Shown: positions 32,049 to 43,748, counted from the stretch's first letter. The stretch: DNA of 64,000 nt from Castanea sativa (GCF_040712315.1 NC_134017.1:26206322-26270321); one strand, 5' to 3'. Notes: a model not told the origin generated them from the letters alone. Numbers and translations: made by a program.

Positions 32049-32455
32049 TTTAAGCAAGAAATTACCAATACCACTTAGACCTTTGGAGACCAAAGTTAAG
32101 GTTTTGAAGGAGGGGTTTTATTATGCTTGGGATGTGGGAGTACACGATGTGGTTTTTTAGAGTGACTCCAAGATCGTCGTTGATGCATTAAATGGAATAA
32201 GTGAAGCTTTAGTTTCTATTGAAATTATTGTTGTGGGGATTAGAAATAAACTGCAGGATTTTAAATGCATGAGTATATCCAATGTTAAGCGAAACAACAA
32301 TCATCTAGTTCATCTTTTGGTTCAATATGCCAAAAAATATTGATGGTTAAGTAACTTGGATAGAGAAAATCCTAATGTGATTGAGTACGCATTAGCTCAT
32401 GATGTATTGTTTTTATTTTCTTCTTAATATAGTTACGATCTTATTATTAAAAAAG
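32049..32455 (+). pseudogene. LINE-B C-terminal RNase H and 3' end
   Basis: The reading frame picks up from 20,776 with LSKKLPIPLRPLETKVKVLK, then AWDVGVHDVVF, a TAG at about 32,158, SDSKIVVDALNG and NNHLVHLLVQYAKKY: the RVT_3-type RNase H at the end of plant LINE ORF2, with the Asp of SDSK in place. After the reading frame an A-rich run (attattaaaaaagaaaag) at 32,440-32,460 is the probable 3' end. Confidence 0.8.
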
Positions 32456-34120
32456 AAAAGTTCGTAGATGATTTATTTATTTTTAAATAAATAATAAAAT
32501 TAAATTGAGAAATTAGAAAATGTAGGGTGTCAAATGACTACTAGTATTTATAAATAATTGTTTAAATTGCCATGAGTTGGAGGAATTAACTTAATGGAAG
32601 AATTCTTTTTTTTTAGAAATAATAAAAATAAATCGAGAATGGATCAAAATTAGGGAGTGTAAAATGTCATATGACTAAAAGTACACATGAATAGTTGTTT
32701 GAATTACCATATAGTGAGTTAAAGGAATTGACTTCATAGGTAATTTTTTTTTTTCAAAAAAAAAATTTTGAAAAACGATCAAAATTAGAAAGTGTAAGGT
32801 ACCAAGGTAGAAAGTACACATGAATAGTCGAAGGAATTTTGATCCAAACTGATTAGAGATAAATTCAGTCTATATGTTATTAAGTTTAATAGTAATTTAA
32901 ACCAACTATTTCAAATTAGGTAAAAAGTCTTGTGGCTCATTTTTCAAATATAGATTTGAACGTCTTCTTCCCTCTTTAATGTTTACTTTCGTCACTTTTG
33001 GTTCAACAAATACTCTATTTTCAAGTAGAGGCCAAATTAACCTCAAATTTTTGAGTTAAGGTCAACACAAGTTTTTTTTTTTGATACACAGGTCAACACA
33101 AGTTGAAACTAGAGGTATGCACCAATGGCTGTTAGGTGAGTATGTCTGTCACATCTCATCTCTCTCGTCGACTTCGTGCAAACCAGCTTGTGCTTCAGAT
33201 GCTACGTGTAAACTCCGCGTGAAGATCGACGGAGCAGAATTATGGATACTGACAATCACCAATAGATATCTATTAAAAGCTTGTCAGTCAATTCGCATTA
33301 AAGAGTCCGGGCCAAGGACCCCACCATTAATTAATTAGGTCCCAAACCCACCGTAAAAGCTAAGCAAGTTATGGATATGAATTTTTATTTTTGGTTAAAT
33401 AGAATTATATCGATTATAGCAACAATTACGTCCATTTGCAAAGTCCATTCTAATTAGTTCAACTACGATTTAATTTTATTTTGGTCAGTACTAAAAATTA
33501 ATTGTTACTTTTATTTAATAATAAATAACTATTATTACAAAATATTTATAATAATTCAGCTTTATCCAAAGTCAGCTTAGGTTTCACTTTCATTACAGTA
33601 GCAAAAAATATGATTACTTATTATGAATGAATTTCTTGGTCATATTAGTTGCTATTTGTCATGGTTTATTAATTCAAGTTTAGAGTATTATTTATTAAAA
33701 TAAATATGTTTGTAAATAAACTATCTAACATTAAACTATTCCAAACAAACTCTTCAAACAAAGATTAACGATATAATCCGTATATAAATAATATAAATAT
33801 ATAATCAAAAAACAAAAAGGAATGAAAGTCCGATTATTTTATTATAGAAAAAAGTAAGAGATTGGGCATGCTATGAATGAAAATAAGAAAAATAAGAATG
33901 CCGTCCCGACACCAACAGTGTACCAATTAGTTTAACGAAAGAAAATAAGAAAAATAAGAAAATAATGAGTGTGCAGCAGAAGTTGAAAATTTCTACCATT
34001 TCTTCTAGAGATGTATGAAGGGGTGATCCAAGGCATTCGTAGAATATGAAAAATAAATAAATAAATAAATAATTTCTTTTTATCACTGACCGTCTGTTTT
34101 AATTATGATATTTTAGGGTC
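32456..34120. other. AT-rich spacer, no gene seen
   Basis: Apart from the degenerate tandem repeats at 32,511-32,845 nothing is recognisable. The open frame at 33,081-33,338 (85 codons) has no family features. Confidence 0.6.
32511..32845. repeat. Three degenerate tandem units of about 130 bp
   Basis: The phrase catatgactaaaagtacacatgaatagttg(tt) and its surroundings recur with drift at about 32,530, 32,665 and 32,800, each preceded by an a-rich gatcaaaattag-like segment and followed by ggaatt. Copies are strongly diverged. Confidence 0.6.
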
Positions 34121-34451
34121 CGTTTGAATAGAGCTTATTGCTGAAAATTGAAAACTGAAAACTGAAAACACTGTAGCAAAATAATTTTTAAATGTGTGAA
34201 TAGTACCGTATGACCTATTTTTAATAAAAAAAATTTTGTAAAGTGAAGTTTGTGGGTTCCATAAACAGTACATGGGACCCACAAATGTGTTGAAAGTCAA
34301 CAAAATGCGGTTACTGTTCACATGAACAGTAGCCTTGTCCCCTGACCCGTGCTGCAGCAGCAGCAGAAGAAAAAAAAAAAAAAAAAAAAAAAACAGAAAA
34401 CTCAGACGCAGCACTCCCGCAGACGCAGACGCTGTATCCAAACTCAGCCTC
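34121..34451. mobile_element. MITE (family M1, copy 1)
   Basis: Ends are imperfect inverted repeats: gggtccgtttgaatagagc at the left and, on the other strand, ggctgagtttggatacagc at the right. Inside are aaaactgaaaactgaaaac repeats, the phrase cactgtagcaaaataatttt and tactgttcac(a/g), all shared with 58,219-58,498, plus a poly(A) run. I could not fix the target duplication. Confidence 0.7.
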
Positions 34452-34885
34452 ACTCTCTTCTTTTATTAAAAATTGGTAAATAATTTACTTTGAAAGTCAT
34501 AAAGTTCTTAAAGCTTATAAAAATAATGGATGAGGCTAAATTACGGAATGAGTTACATCTTCAGATTTTCTTTGATAAAAGTAAAAATTTTGTCGATTCT
34601 TATAATTTGATAGTATTCACGCTAATCAAAATAATTTTGTTTATTCTTCTAAAAAAAGGTAATCGTGTTTCTTGAAAAAAAAAAAAAAAAAAAACTGTGA
34701 CTGCAAGGCTAAAAATCTTCTTTAATCTTTTGTGATCAGTTCATGGAAAGAGGGAAATAAAATCATTTGATTTTAATGTAAAATATACAGCAATTCTTTT
34801 TTTTTGGGGGGTGGGCTAAGGTGCTTTTTGATGGTAATATATCTAACTTTACAACTAATTCAATGTTGCCATTTTTTTTTTCTTC

Positions 34886-35036
34886 AGAGTTTCAACTTAT
34901 ATGGCGTCCGCTTTTGATAATAACTCTTTATTATCAGATCAAGACATCAATCAGTTTTTGGTGTAGGCGGAGATTAAACTCCAGATTTCTTATACAACCA
35001 TCAGAGACTTTATCAGCTGAGTTAACTGGAATCCAC
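34886..35036 (-). mobile_element. SINE family S1, copy 1
   Basis: Reverse orientation of the complete copy at 56,212. The A-box region (gttaactcagctgataaag on the minus strand) and B-box region (gagtttaatctccgcc) are recognisable; it lies within tandem unit A. Confidence 0.75.
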
Positions 35037-35308
35037 AATGTTGCCATATTTTTTAATTATGATCTTGTTGCCATTTTAAACCCTTTTTTTTCGTTTCTTT
35101 CATCTCATTTGTTCATAATTATTGTTCAATCAAGAAGAAAACTTGACAAAGAAGAAAGCAACCAAATAATAAAGGAGAGAAAACAAAAAGATGTCTAAAA
35201 TACTTTTGAGAGCCACACACATCATGTGTGGCTTTGTTTTCAACTATTTAAAACTTTTTGAAAACGTAATCTAATAGGATCATAATCTTATAATTCAACA
35301 AAAAATTT

Positions 35309-35572
35309 GTGATGTTTTTAATAAAAATTTTAGATGGTGTAGCAGTTTTCTCAGATAACAACAGCTCTAGGTTCGATGCTGTGATAAAAAACTCAAGGGG
35401 AGAAGTTATGGCAGCGATGATAGTTAAGGGCCCTGCAGTCCAGTGCAGCGAGGAGGCAGAATTGCTTGCTTGTCGTAAGGCGACGGAGTTTGCAACAGAT
35501 ACCGACTTAACGAAACTGATAGTTAAGGGAGACAATATGAATTATATTATGCATCTTATTGTATATCTTTAA
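35309..35572 (+). pseudogene. RNase H-like (RVT_3) fragment, unit A
   Basis: The 87-codon frame contains FDAVIKNSRGEVMAAMIVKG, VQCSEEAELLACRKATEFA and TKLIVKGDN: the middle of the plant RNase H-like domain common in LINE tails and in small host genes (Glu of EEAE and Asp of KGDN are active-site positions). The first Asp region reads LDGVAVFSD where the family has a DGAVFSD-type motif one frame away, so the start is frameshifted. It lacks the C-terminal third. It is a fragment, not a working gene. Confidence 0.75.
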
Positions 35573-35676
35573 ATGTATCCATGCATATGTATAGAGTTAC
35601 AATCTAGTTAAGGTGCTTTTTAATGGTAATATATCTAACTTTACAATTAATTCAATGTTGCCACTTTTTTTTTTTT

Positions 35677-35827
35677 AGAGTTTCAATCTATATGGCATCC
35701 GCTTTTGATAATAGCTCTTTATTATCAGACCAAGACACCAATCAGTTTTTGGTGTAGGCGGAGATTAAACTCCAGATCTCTTATATAACCATCAGAGACT
35801 TTACCAACTGAGTTAACTGGAATCCAC
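35677..35827 (-). mobile_element. SINE family S1, copy 2
   Basis: Same position inside unit B as copy 1 in unit A, so it was present before the tandem duplication. Confidence 0.75.
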
Positions 35828-36109
35828 AATGTTGCCATATTTTTTAATTATGATCTTGTTGGCATTTTAAACCTTTTTTTTTTTTTCCTTTCTTTCATCT
35901 CATTCGATTTGTTCATAATTATTGTTCAATCAAGAAGAAAACTTGACAAAGAAGAAAGCAACCAAATAATAAAGGAGAGAAAACAAAAAGATGTCTAAAA
36001 TACTTTTGAGAGCCACACACATCATGTGTGGCTTTCGTTTTCAACTATTTAAAACTTTTTGAAAACGTAATCTAATAGGATCATAATCTTATAATTCAAC
36101 AAAAAATTT

Positions 36110-36355
36110 GTGATATTTTTAATAAAAATTTTAGATGGTGTAGCAGTTTTCTCGAATAACAACAATTCTAGGTTCGATGCTGTGATAAAAAACTCAAGGG
36201 GAGAAGTTATGGCAGCGATGATAGTTAAGGGCCCTGCAGTCCAGTGCAGCGAGGAGGCAGAATTGCTTGCTTGTCATAAGGCGACGGAGTTTGCTACAGA
36301 TACTGGCTTAACGAAACTGATAGTTAAGGGAGACAATATGAATTATATTATAGCA
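36110..36355 (+). pseudogene. RNase H-like (RVT_3) fragment, unit B
   Basis: Nearly the same peptide as the fragment at 35,309 (SRGEVMAAMIVKG, CSEEAELLACHKATEFA, TKLIVKGDN), with a few replacements. A single-base insertion relative to unit A near 36,350 changes the last residues. Confidence 0.75.
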
Positions 36356-36412
36356 TCTTATTGTATATCTTTAAATGTATCCATGCATATACATGGAGTT
36401 GCAATCTAGTTA

Positions 36413-37900
36413 GTTATAACCCAAGACTACAACCTTATTTAATTAAAAATAAATAATACTACATATTTTGAAAATCATACTGTTGAATTGCATATTCTTT
36501 ACGCTCTTAATACAAATTTCAAATTTTGTGTTAATCGGATATTATTTATTATATAATCTATAAGTTTATATTTTATGCATAATTTTAAACTACAAAAATT
36601 TGCAATTTAAATAATTTATTGATGACATAGTTATTGATCTTTAATTTTCTAGAAATTTTACATGCATGGAGAATATATGAAAAAAAATGTAATCTCATGA
36701 TGAATTTGTCAAAATTCTCCTTCAATAAAAAGATATTAAGTAAGGTTGTAGCCTTAGGCTACAATCAATTTTGTAGCTAAACTTTATCCTTAATTAATTA
36801 GGAAACACTACAATTTAACCCCCTCCTAAACTTTAAAATCAAGAAAATGTACCCCCTTAAATATTGAAAATTAGCAAAAAACCCACAACCGCAGCTGCTA
36901 AACAAAATCTTGTGTAAAGATAGTTTTTCGTGTTTTTCAGTGTTTGATAACATAAAAAAAATAGTCAAAGGAAAACTATCTTTAGAAATTGTTTTCTACT
37001 TTTTTTTTTTTTTTTTTGAAAACAACTCTATCTCATAGCAAGCTAAATAAGGGAAGTTTGAAAATTATTTTTCAACTTATTTAAGGTTGCTATCAAACAT
37101 AGAAAAATAAAATACTTTTATAGAAAATACTTTTTAGAAAATAACTCATTTTCTAAAAATTATTATTGCCGAAATAAGTAGAACGTTAATGGAAATTAGT
37201 ACTACAAGGAGTAAGCTGCTAATTTTCAATACTCCAAGGAGAACATTAATCAACACGTGAGGAAGTGAACAATACCAATATATATATATATATGGGGGAT
37301 ATTGAAATTTTGCCATTATTTTGCAAAAATAACAGCAAGATATTATTGTTTCGAAACTATTTATGTTTGTGTCTTTATTTTTGAAATTCGATTTTAACAA
37401 AATCGAGTTTGGTATAAATATCGAGTTATATGTAAATTTTTTAATTGAAACTTGACATTAGCAAAGTCAAGTTTCACTTAAATTTTTTTTAAAAATTAAG
37501 TGGCAAAATATGCATAGAAACTTATAACTCGTTTTTTTTTTTAATTGAGTACTAAAATAAGGACACAAACCTAAATAGTTTCCAAATAAGGATTTGTGTT
37601 AAATTTTTTACAAAATAAGGACAAAAGCTCAATATTCCCTATATATGTGTGTGTGCGCACATAGAATAGGAAAAAATTTGATTTTTTTATAACAAAAAAA
37701 AATTTTGATAGCAAAAAAAGTAAAATTTGATTTATTGCTTCACTTATGAAAATATTGAAAAGTGCAAAATCAGATAAATAGAAAATGGAAAAGAATAGGA
37801 AAAGGAAAAAGAAAATAAAAAAAGAGAACCTTTTTCGTTTTTCCCCATACTGTCCCCATATATCCAAATCATATTCTGTCTTTTAAATATAGCGCTCCTG
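36413..37900. other. AT-rich spacer upstream of PLDα, no gene seen
   Basis: Contains short AT repeats (37,281-37,292), poly(T) runs and a small hairpin with arms aaacttgac / gtcaagttt at 37,446-37,473. No open frame with recognisable content. Confidence 0.6.
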
Positions 37901-37978
37901 ATTGCCTGCTGCTTTTGTGGATCTATTTCACTTATTCTCTCTCCGTTTCACCTTCACTTTCAGTGTGCTGTTGTATAG

Positions 37979-37986
37979 TATAAATA
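37979..37986 (+). promoter_or_regulatory. Putative TATA box of the PLDα gene
   Basis: TATAAATA 234 bases upstream of the ATG. Transcription would begin near 38,010. A leader intron with a GT donor at 38,072 and AG acceptor at 38,207-38,208 (137 bp, containing a (CTT)n run around 38,111-38,132) would leave a leader of about 65 bases, in line with the leader intron known from other plant PLDα genes. Confidence 0.6.
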
Positions 37987-38212
37987 TCCATCATCCACAT
38001 AATAATAGTACACAACCAGAACCAAAAGCGGATCACAGAATTCACAATCCACTAGAATTACCATCTCTCAGGTTTCTCAGATCTCACTCTCTCTCTCTCA
38101 TCCGATCAACTTCTTCTTCTTCTTCTTCTTTGTATGCTTCTGATTACTCTGTTTTGACTGATATTTCTTTTTCTTCTTCTTTATAATAATTCTGGTTAAT
38201 GGGTGCAGAGAA

Positions 38213-41200
38213 ATGGCGCATATTCTGCTACATGGTACACTTCACGTTACTGTCTATGAGGTCGACAAGCTCCACAGTGGTGGTGGCGGCCCTAAGATCT
38301 TCCGCAAGGTTCTTCTGTCACCCTTTTTTACAATTCAATAAATTTGGATCTGACCCAATATTTGATCTCTGCTTTTTAAAGCTTGGATCATCGTTTTTTG
38401 TCTTTATATTTTGATACCCATTTGGTTTTTATAGTTAAAACATACGAAAAATCAAGTATATAGTAATGTTTGTTGGGAAAAAAAAATATTTTGTGTTTGT
38501 CTGTTTTGAAATTATCCTTATGGATTTTTGTATAATATCAAATGTTTTGTTAATTATGAGGAGTGATTTCCCAGCTGATTGTGTTATATTAGAATATATT
38601 AAAAGTGATGGACCACAACATTTATGATGTTGGTGGGGTGGTTGTTATTTTATGTGGATAGCCTTTTTTTAGTGATCAAAGTAATTAAAGATATTGAAAA
38701 ATTAAAATGATATTTAGAAATATGGTTAATAACTATATTTTTTGTTATTTTTCTAGGAAATTCAATTCTTCATTTCAGATCCTTATGATCATGGTTTTAC
38801 AATCATGCATTTGTAATAACTTACTAAGCAATGTTGTGAAGAAGCTCTGTTTGCTCTCTTTCACTTATTGCTTAGCGGATGGGTAATTTTGTAATCTTAA
38901 AACAGTTTCCAAACTATCTCATATCGCATACATGTCTATCTTGAAAGTAGGAGTTTTTTTTTGGCTAAGGTGGGTGTTAAAACTCCTACTTTCAAGATAG
39001 ACTTGTATGCGATATGAGATAGTTACAAAACTGTTTTAAGGTGGATGTTGAAACTCTAGAAATAATCCTTTGGGCTGGTCCAAAAATGTTGTTTAGGAGT
39101 TTTGAACCTAAAACCTAATGGATTTAATGAGGGCTTGGGAATCACTAGGCCAACCCCTTGAGGTTATCTCAAAAGTATGTTAGTTCTTGGTCATAATGCC
39201 AACAAGGCGAGAGCTTGATGCTAGATGAAAACCATATAATTGTTTTAACATTTAAGAATAAGAAACTGATTTTGGTGTTTCTTGTCTTACTAAACTACTT
39301 CAATACTTATTTTTATGAAACTAAGCTTTATCCAGATCACAAATAGCAGTGACCAGTGCAGTGCTTTAAATCATGGGCTGCTGTCTCCCCCATATTCTTT
39401 TGAGTATTTTTATGGCAGCAAGATTTGTTAAAGATTGTGTGTGGGCTTTTCCTTTTTTATTTGTTCTTTCATTTATCAATGTATTTTTGGTGGATTGTTA
39501 GCATCATCTTCATCGTATGAATAATCCTTCCCCTGTTCATTTTATACACTACAAAGTATATAATCATTTTTATAATTTCCACTCTCTAATTATTTTTAGT
39601 TACTCTGATAATATGATGCTTCTTGTTGGAGTGTAGGTTTTCAAGTAATACATTTGCTTTTCCTTTCTTCTTCTTTCCCAAAATCTTACTGCTGAATTTA
39701 TATTTTGTAGATTCTGGCAAACATTGAAGAGACAGTTGGTATTGGTAAAGGAGTTCCTAAAGTCTACGCAACCATTGATCTAGAAAAGGCGAGAGTTGGG
39801 AGGACCAGGATACTAGAAAATGAGCCTAACAATCCCAGGTGGTACGAGTCTTTTCATATCTACTGTGCTCATTTGGCTTCAAATGTTATTTTCACTGTCA
39901 AAGACGATAATCCTATTGGGGCAACCTTAATTGGAAGAGCATATGTACCTGTTGAAGAACTCTTAAATGGGGAGGAAGTGGATAGATGGGTTGATATCTT
40001 GGATAAAGAGAAAAATCCTGTAGGTTCGAAGATCCATGTGAAGCTACAATATTTTGATGTTGCAAAAGACCATAATTGGGCTCGGGGTATTAGAAGTCTT
40101 AAATTTCCTGGAGTGCCATACACATTCTTCTCACAGAGACAAGGATGTAGGATTTCTCTGTACCAAGATGCTCATGTCCCAGACAAATTTGTTCCTAAAA
40201 TCCCTCTTGCTGGAGGCACACATTATGAGCCCCACAGATGTTGGGAAGACATTTTTGATGCAATAACTAATGCAAAACACTTGATCTACATTACTGGATG
40301 GTCTGTCTATACAGAAATTTCCTTGGTGAGGGACTCAAGGAGGCCAAAGTCTGGAGGAGACATCTTCCTTGGTGATCTGCTTAAGAAAAAGGCAAGTGAA
40401 GGTGTTAGGGTTCTTATGCTTGTTTGGGATGACAGGACTTCTGTTGGGTTACTGAAAAAGGATGGATTGATGGCCACTCACGATGAAGAAACTGAACATT
40501 ACTTCCAGAATACTGATGTGCACTGTGTCTTGTGTCCCCGAAATCCTGATGATGGTGGAAGCATTGTTCAGGACTTATCGATTTCAACCATGTTCACTCA
40601 TCACCAGAAGATTGTGGTGGTGGACAGTGAAATGCCTGGTGGAGGGTCACAAAAGAGGAGAATTGTGAGTTTCGTTGGGGGTATTGATCTTTGTGATGGG
40701 AGATATGATACCCCCTTTCATTCACTCTTCAGGACATTGGACACTGCACATCATGATGATTTTCATCAGCCAAATTTTGAGGGTGCTTCAATTACAAAAG
40801 GTGGTCCAAGGGAACCGTGGCATGATATCCACTCCCGGCTTGAAGGACCAATTGCTTGGGATGTCTTATTTAATTTTGAGCAGAGGTGGAGAAAGCAAGG
40901 TGGTAAGGATTTACTTGTTCAGCTTAGAGAGCTTGATGAAATCATCATCCCTCCATCTCCAGTTATGTTTCCAGATGACAATGAGACATGGAATGTGCAG
41001 TTGTTTAGATCCATTGATGGTGGGGCTGCTTTTGGCTTCCCAGAGACACCTGAAGATGCAGCCAGAGCTGGGCTTGTCAGTGGGAAGGATAATATCATTG
41101 ACCGAAGCATTCAGGATGCTTACATTAATGCTATTCGACGTGCAAAGGATTTCATTTACATTGAGAATCAGTATTTCCTGGGAAGTTCTTTTTGCTGGAG

Positions 41201-42295
41201 TGCTGATGATATCAAGCCTGAGGAAATTGGTGCTCTGCATCTGATTCCAAAGGAGCTTTCACTTAAGATTGTCAGCAAGATTGAAGCAGGGGAGAGGTTT
41301 ACTGTCTATGTTGTTGTCCCGATGTGGCCAGAGGGTATGCCAGAGAGTGGATCAGTTCAGGCCATATTAGATTGGCAGAGGAGGACAATGGAGATGATGT
41401 ATAAAGATATTATTCAGGCTCTGAAAGCCAAGGGTATTGATGAGGATCCTCGGAATTATTTGACATTTTTCTGCCTTGGAAATCGGGAGGTGAAAAAGCA
41501 GGGTGAATATGAACCATCAGAAAAACCACCACCTGATTCAGATTACAGTCGAGCTCAGGAGTCCCGGCGCTTCATGATCTATGTTCATGCTAAGATGATG
41601 ATTGGTAAGATATGCCACCTACACTGTTTGAACCCTAGTTTTTTGTTTTTTGTTTTTTCATTTTTCATTTTTCGCTTTTTGTTTTTGTTTTTGTTTTTAA
41701 TTTAAATCTTTTACCCAAATTTGAAACTTGTACAACATGCTAGCATATTTGAACCCCAGAACCCAGTCAATCTCAAAAGAATTTATCGACTTATATGACA
41801 TTTCTCGTCTTAATGTAAATATTTTGTGTCAAGTCTGGAACTGACCTATGCCTTTTTGCAGTTGATGATGAATATATAATAATTGGATCTGCCAACATCA
41901 ACCAGAGATCAATGGATGGAGCTAGGGACTCTGAGATAGCAATGGGAGCTTACCAACCATATCATCTGGCTAACAGGCAGCCAGCACGTGGTCAGATCCA
42001 TGGTTTCCGTCTGTCACTATGGTATGAGCACCTTGGCATGCTGGATGATTCATTCTTTCACCCTGAAAGCGAGGAGTGTATCAGTAAGTTGAACCAGATT
42101 TCTGACAAATATTGGGATCTGTATTCAAGTGAGACACTTGAACGTGACCTGCCAGGACACTTGCTGCGTTACCCTGTCGGGGTTGATAGTGAAGGAAACG
42201 TCACACAGCTGCCTGGATTTGAGTTCTTCCCTGACACCAAGGCTCGTGTTCTGGGTGCCAAATCTGACTACATGCCTCCAATCCTTACTACTTAG
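38213..42295 (+). CDS. Phospholipase D alpha (PLDα-type), three coding exons
   Basis: Exons 38,213-38,308, 39,711-41,604 and 41,862-42,295 join in phase to 807 codons, the usual PLDα size (about 808-810). The ATG opens [20 protein letters not shown], the C2 (Ca2+/phospholipid) domain typical of PLDα. Both catalytic HKD motifs are intact: H330-x-K332-x4-D337 ([10 protein letters not shown]) and H658-x-K660-x4-D665 (VHAKMMIVD, split by the second coding intron). The conserved [12 protein letters not shown] and [10 protein letters not shown] are present. The enzyme cleaves phosphatidylcholine and other phospholipids to phosphatidic acid, acting at membranes in stress, ABA and wound signalling. 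All splice sites are GT/AG, although the first donor (AAG/GTTCTT) is weak. No stop or frameshift, the only such gene here. The member (α1 or another) cannot be fixed by eye. Confidence 0.95.
38896..39040. repeat. 62-bp near-perfect inverted repeat in the first coding intron of PLDα
   Basis: Left arm 38,896-38,957 and right arm 38,979-39,040 are inverted copies with 58 of 62 positions matching and a 21-base loop. Starting from the outer edge (cttaaaacagttt) the only mismatches are a three-base block and a single base. RNA from either strand would fold into a long hairpin. Source unknown. Confidence 0.9.
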
Positions 42296-42297
42296 TG

Positions 42298-42406
42298 GTA
42301 TTTTCTGCTTGGTTTATGATAATAACAGCCTTTCGCTTTGCATATACTTTTATAATTTTAGTTTTTATGGTTGAGCAATAAATCTTTTTTATGTGTGAAC
42401 CTGCAG
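42298..42406 (+). other. Possible 3' UTR intron of PLDα
   Basis: Two bases after the TAG stop there is GTATTT, and at 42,401-42,406 ctgcag ends a T-rich run. Sequence after 42,407 (agagatcatttttctgtcag...) looks like transcribed 3' leader of this gene family. Being so close to the stop codon, such an intron would not be expected to trigger nonsense-mediated decay. Inference only; the alternative is a 3' end using the AATAAA at 42,377-42,382. Confidence 0.35.
42377..42382 (+). terminator. AATAAA poly(A) signal candidate of PLDα
   Basis: AATAAA 82 bases downstream of the stop codon. Plant poly(A) signals are loose, so this is only a candidate. Confidence 0.4.
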
Positions 42407-43635
42407 AGAGATCATTTTTCTGTCAGGATGTTCATAGCAGTGCTTATAGGGACGTGGTAATGCTGTGTGATTCTGATTCTGACGATTATAACTTATGAGT
42501 ACTGTTTATCTGGCTTAAGAATGTTTTTCTTATGTTTTTTTATCATATTAATATTGAATATTTTCTGTTCTTGCAACTCTATTTGAGATTGGCTTATAAC
42601 AATTTGAACCTACCTATGTTCCTTCATTAGTTCATTAAATTCATCGCCAGGTTTCCTCTTAGCTCACTAAAATTGTGAACAGGGTGTGGATATTAATTAT
42701 CGACAATGTTTAACATAACTGATCATAGTTAAGTATTCAAATATTTTCAAATTCTCAAACTTCACTACTTTGGCATAATTGCTCCGCTCATGTTTTTATG
42801 CTTTGGAACATACACAAAATACCCAATATCTTCACAAAATACCCAATATCTGCAAAATCCCAATTCACAGCTAAGCTCGCTCACTCTCAATGTTCACAAA
42901 TAGCAAAGCTTTCCAGATCTCCAACCAAACCATTTGCGAAATCTCCAATAATGGGCATAAATTCCTTGAAAATACAACCAAGCAAAAAATCTCAAAACGA
43001 AAAGACTGATTTACAAAATAAGTCCCAGTCTTCATAGCCAACCATGACTGGCAGTTTGTGAGTATGGGAGACTTTACACGAAAATTCTAATGCTCCTGGA
43101 GTTGGGAGAAATGATGTTCTGTCAACATTCTTGGTAGATCTAACTATGTATTTAATGAGCAGATTTTGCTATGAATATAAGAGTAAGGAGTATCATTTTT
43201 TGGGCTTCGAAAATATTTAAGAATTCACAAGACAGTTAGTGAATGACTAATTTGGAGGACATGTTATTTGAGTGGGCTCTGATGGTGGTCAGCTAGTTGT
43301 CAGTACATTTAGATAAAGAAATAGTACTAGAGAGAAGGAATAAAAACGATTTGTCCATACAATTTGTTTGAACAAGTTTACAAGCGTGAATAACCACCAT
43401 GCATATAATGACCAAAATATTACTTTTGTCAATCGAATCTAAAGGCAAACTTCTGAACCTAAAATAACTTATATGGTAGGTAGAGAATATGGTACTTCCC
43501 TATGGTGACGAACAGATCAATAAAAAATATAGGATTGACCTAAGAAAATCCCTGCCCTCAAGAAATAATTGGATAAATTTTTTGGATGACTTTTTTCAAT
43601 CTAATACTAATGCTTTTGTTCCAACTAACTAAGAG

Positions 43636-43748
43636 TGTAGCCAGGATTACCAAAACATCAATTGGTTTTTAGTGTAGGTGGGAATTGAACCTTAACTTTC
43701 TTATTCAACAATCAGAGACTTTATCATTTTGTCTAACTGGAATTCACT
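43636..43748 (-). mobile_element. SINE family S1, partial copy 3
   Basis: Minus-strand relic: the box-B part (taaggttcaattcccacctac on the minus strand) is well kept; the head (gttagacaaaatgataaagtc) is worn, and the tail is missing. Confidence 0.65.

Larger units (their letters stand above)
4989..32455 (+). mobile_element. LINE-B: non-LTR retrotransposon split by nested insertions
   Basis: Plus-strand pieces of one L1-clade LINE appear in order: 5' leader (4989-5179), ORF1 (5180-6125, tail 11,464-11,776), endonuclease (11,777-12,700), C-terminal RT part (14,378-14,716), RT zinc-binding region (20,353-20,776) and C-terminal RNase H (32,049-32,430), ending in an A-rich stretch near 32,450. 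The gaps are filled by three LTR insertions (TSDs aaact, caacc, g/acagc) and by an unresolved segment at 12.7-14.37 kb. The catalytic RT core and about 0.5 kb before the zinc-binding part are missing. The 5' edge is set by loss of homology to the block at 50,853. I found no LINE target duplication. Confidence 0.8.
34817..35608. repeat. 0.8 kb tandem duplication, unit A
   Basis: 792 bp from taaggtgctttttgatgg to caatctagt. It is repeated directly by unit B at 35,609-36,412 with only a few percent differences. Each unit holds one SINE copy followed by an RNase H-like gene fragment. Confidence 0.92.
35609..36412. repeat. 0.8 kb tandem duplication, unit B
   Basis: 804 bp, direct partner of unit A; it ends with caatctagtta like unit A, after which the sequence becomes unrelated. 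Confidence 0.92.

Noticed and set aside
32440..32480. LINE-B target-site duplication
   Set aside because: No match found between sequence after the A-rich tail and sequence before 4989.
33081..33338. 85-codon plus frame with several Cys
   Set aside because: No family motif, no promoter or splice context, and flanked by repeats; chance frame.
34103..34453. 116-codon minus frame over MITE M1
   Set aside because: Lies on a MITE with a poly(A) run; no conserved protein.
40675..41244. 189-codon plus frame within PLDα
   Set aside because: Out-of-frame shadow of the second coding exon.
42798..43037. 79-codon plus frame, Lys/Ser-rich
   Set aside because: No family features; sequence built of short repeats such as aaatacccaatatct.
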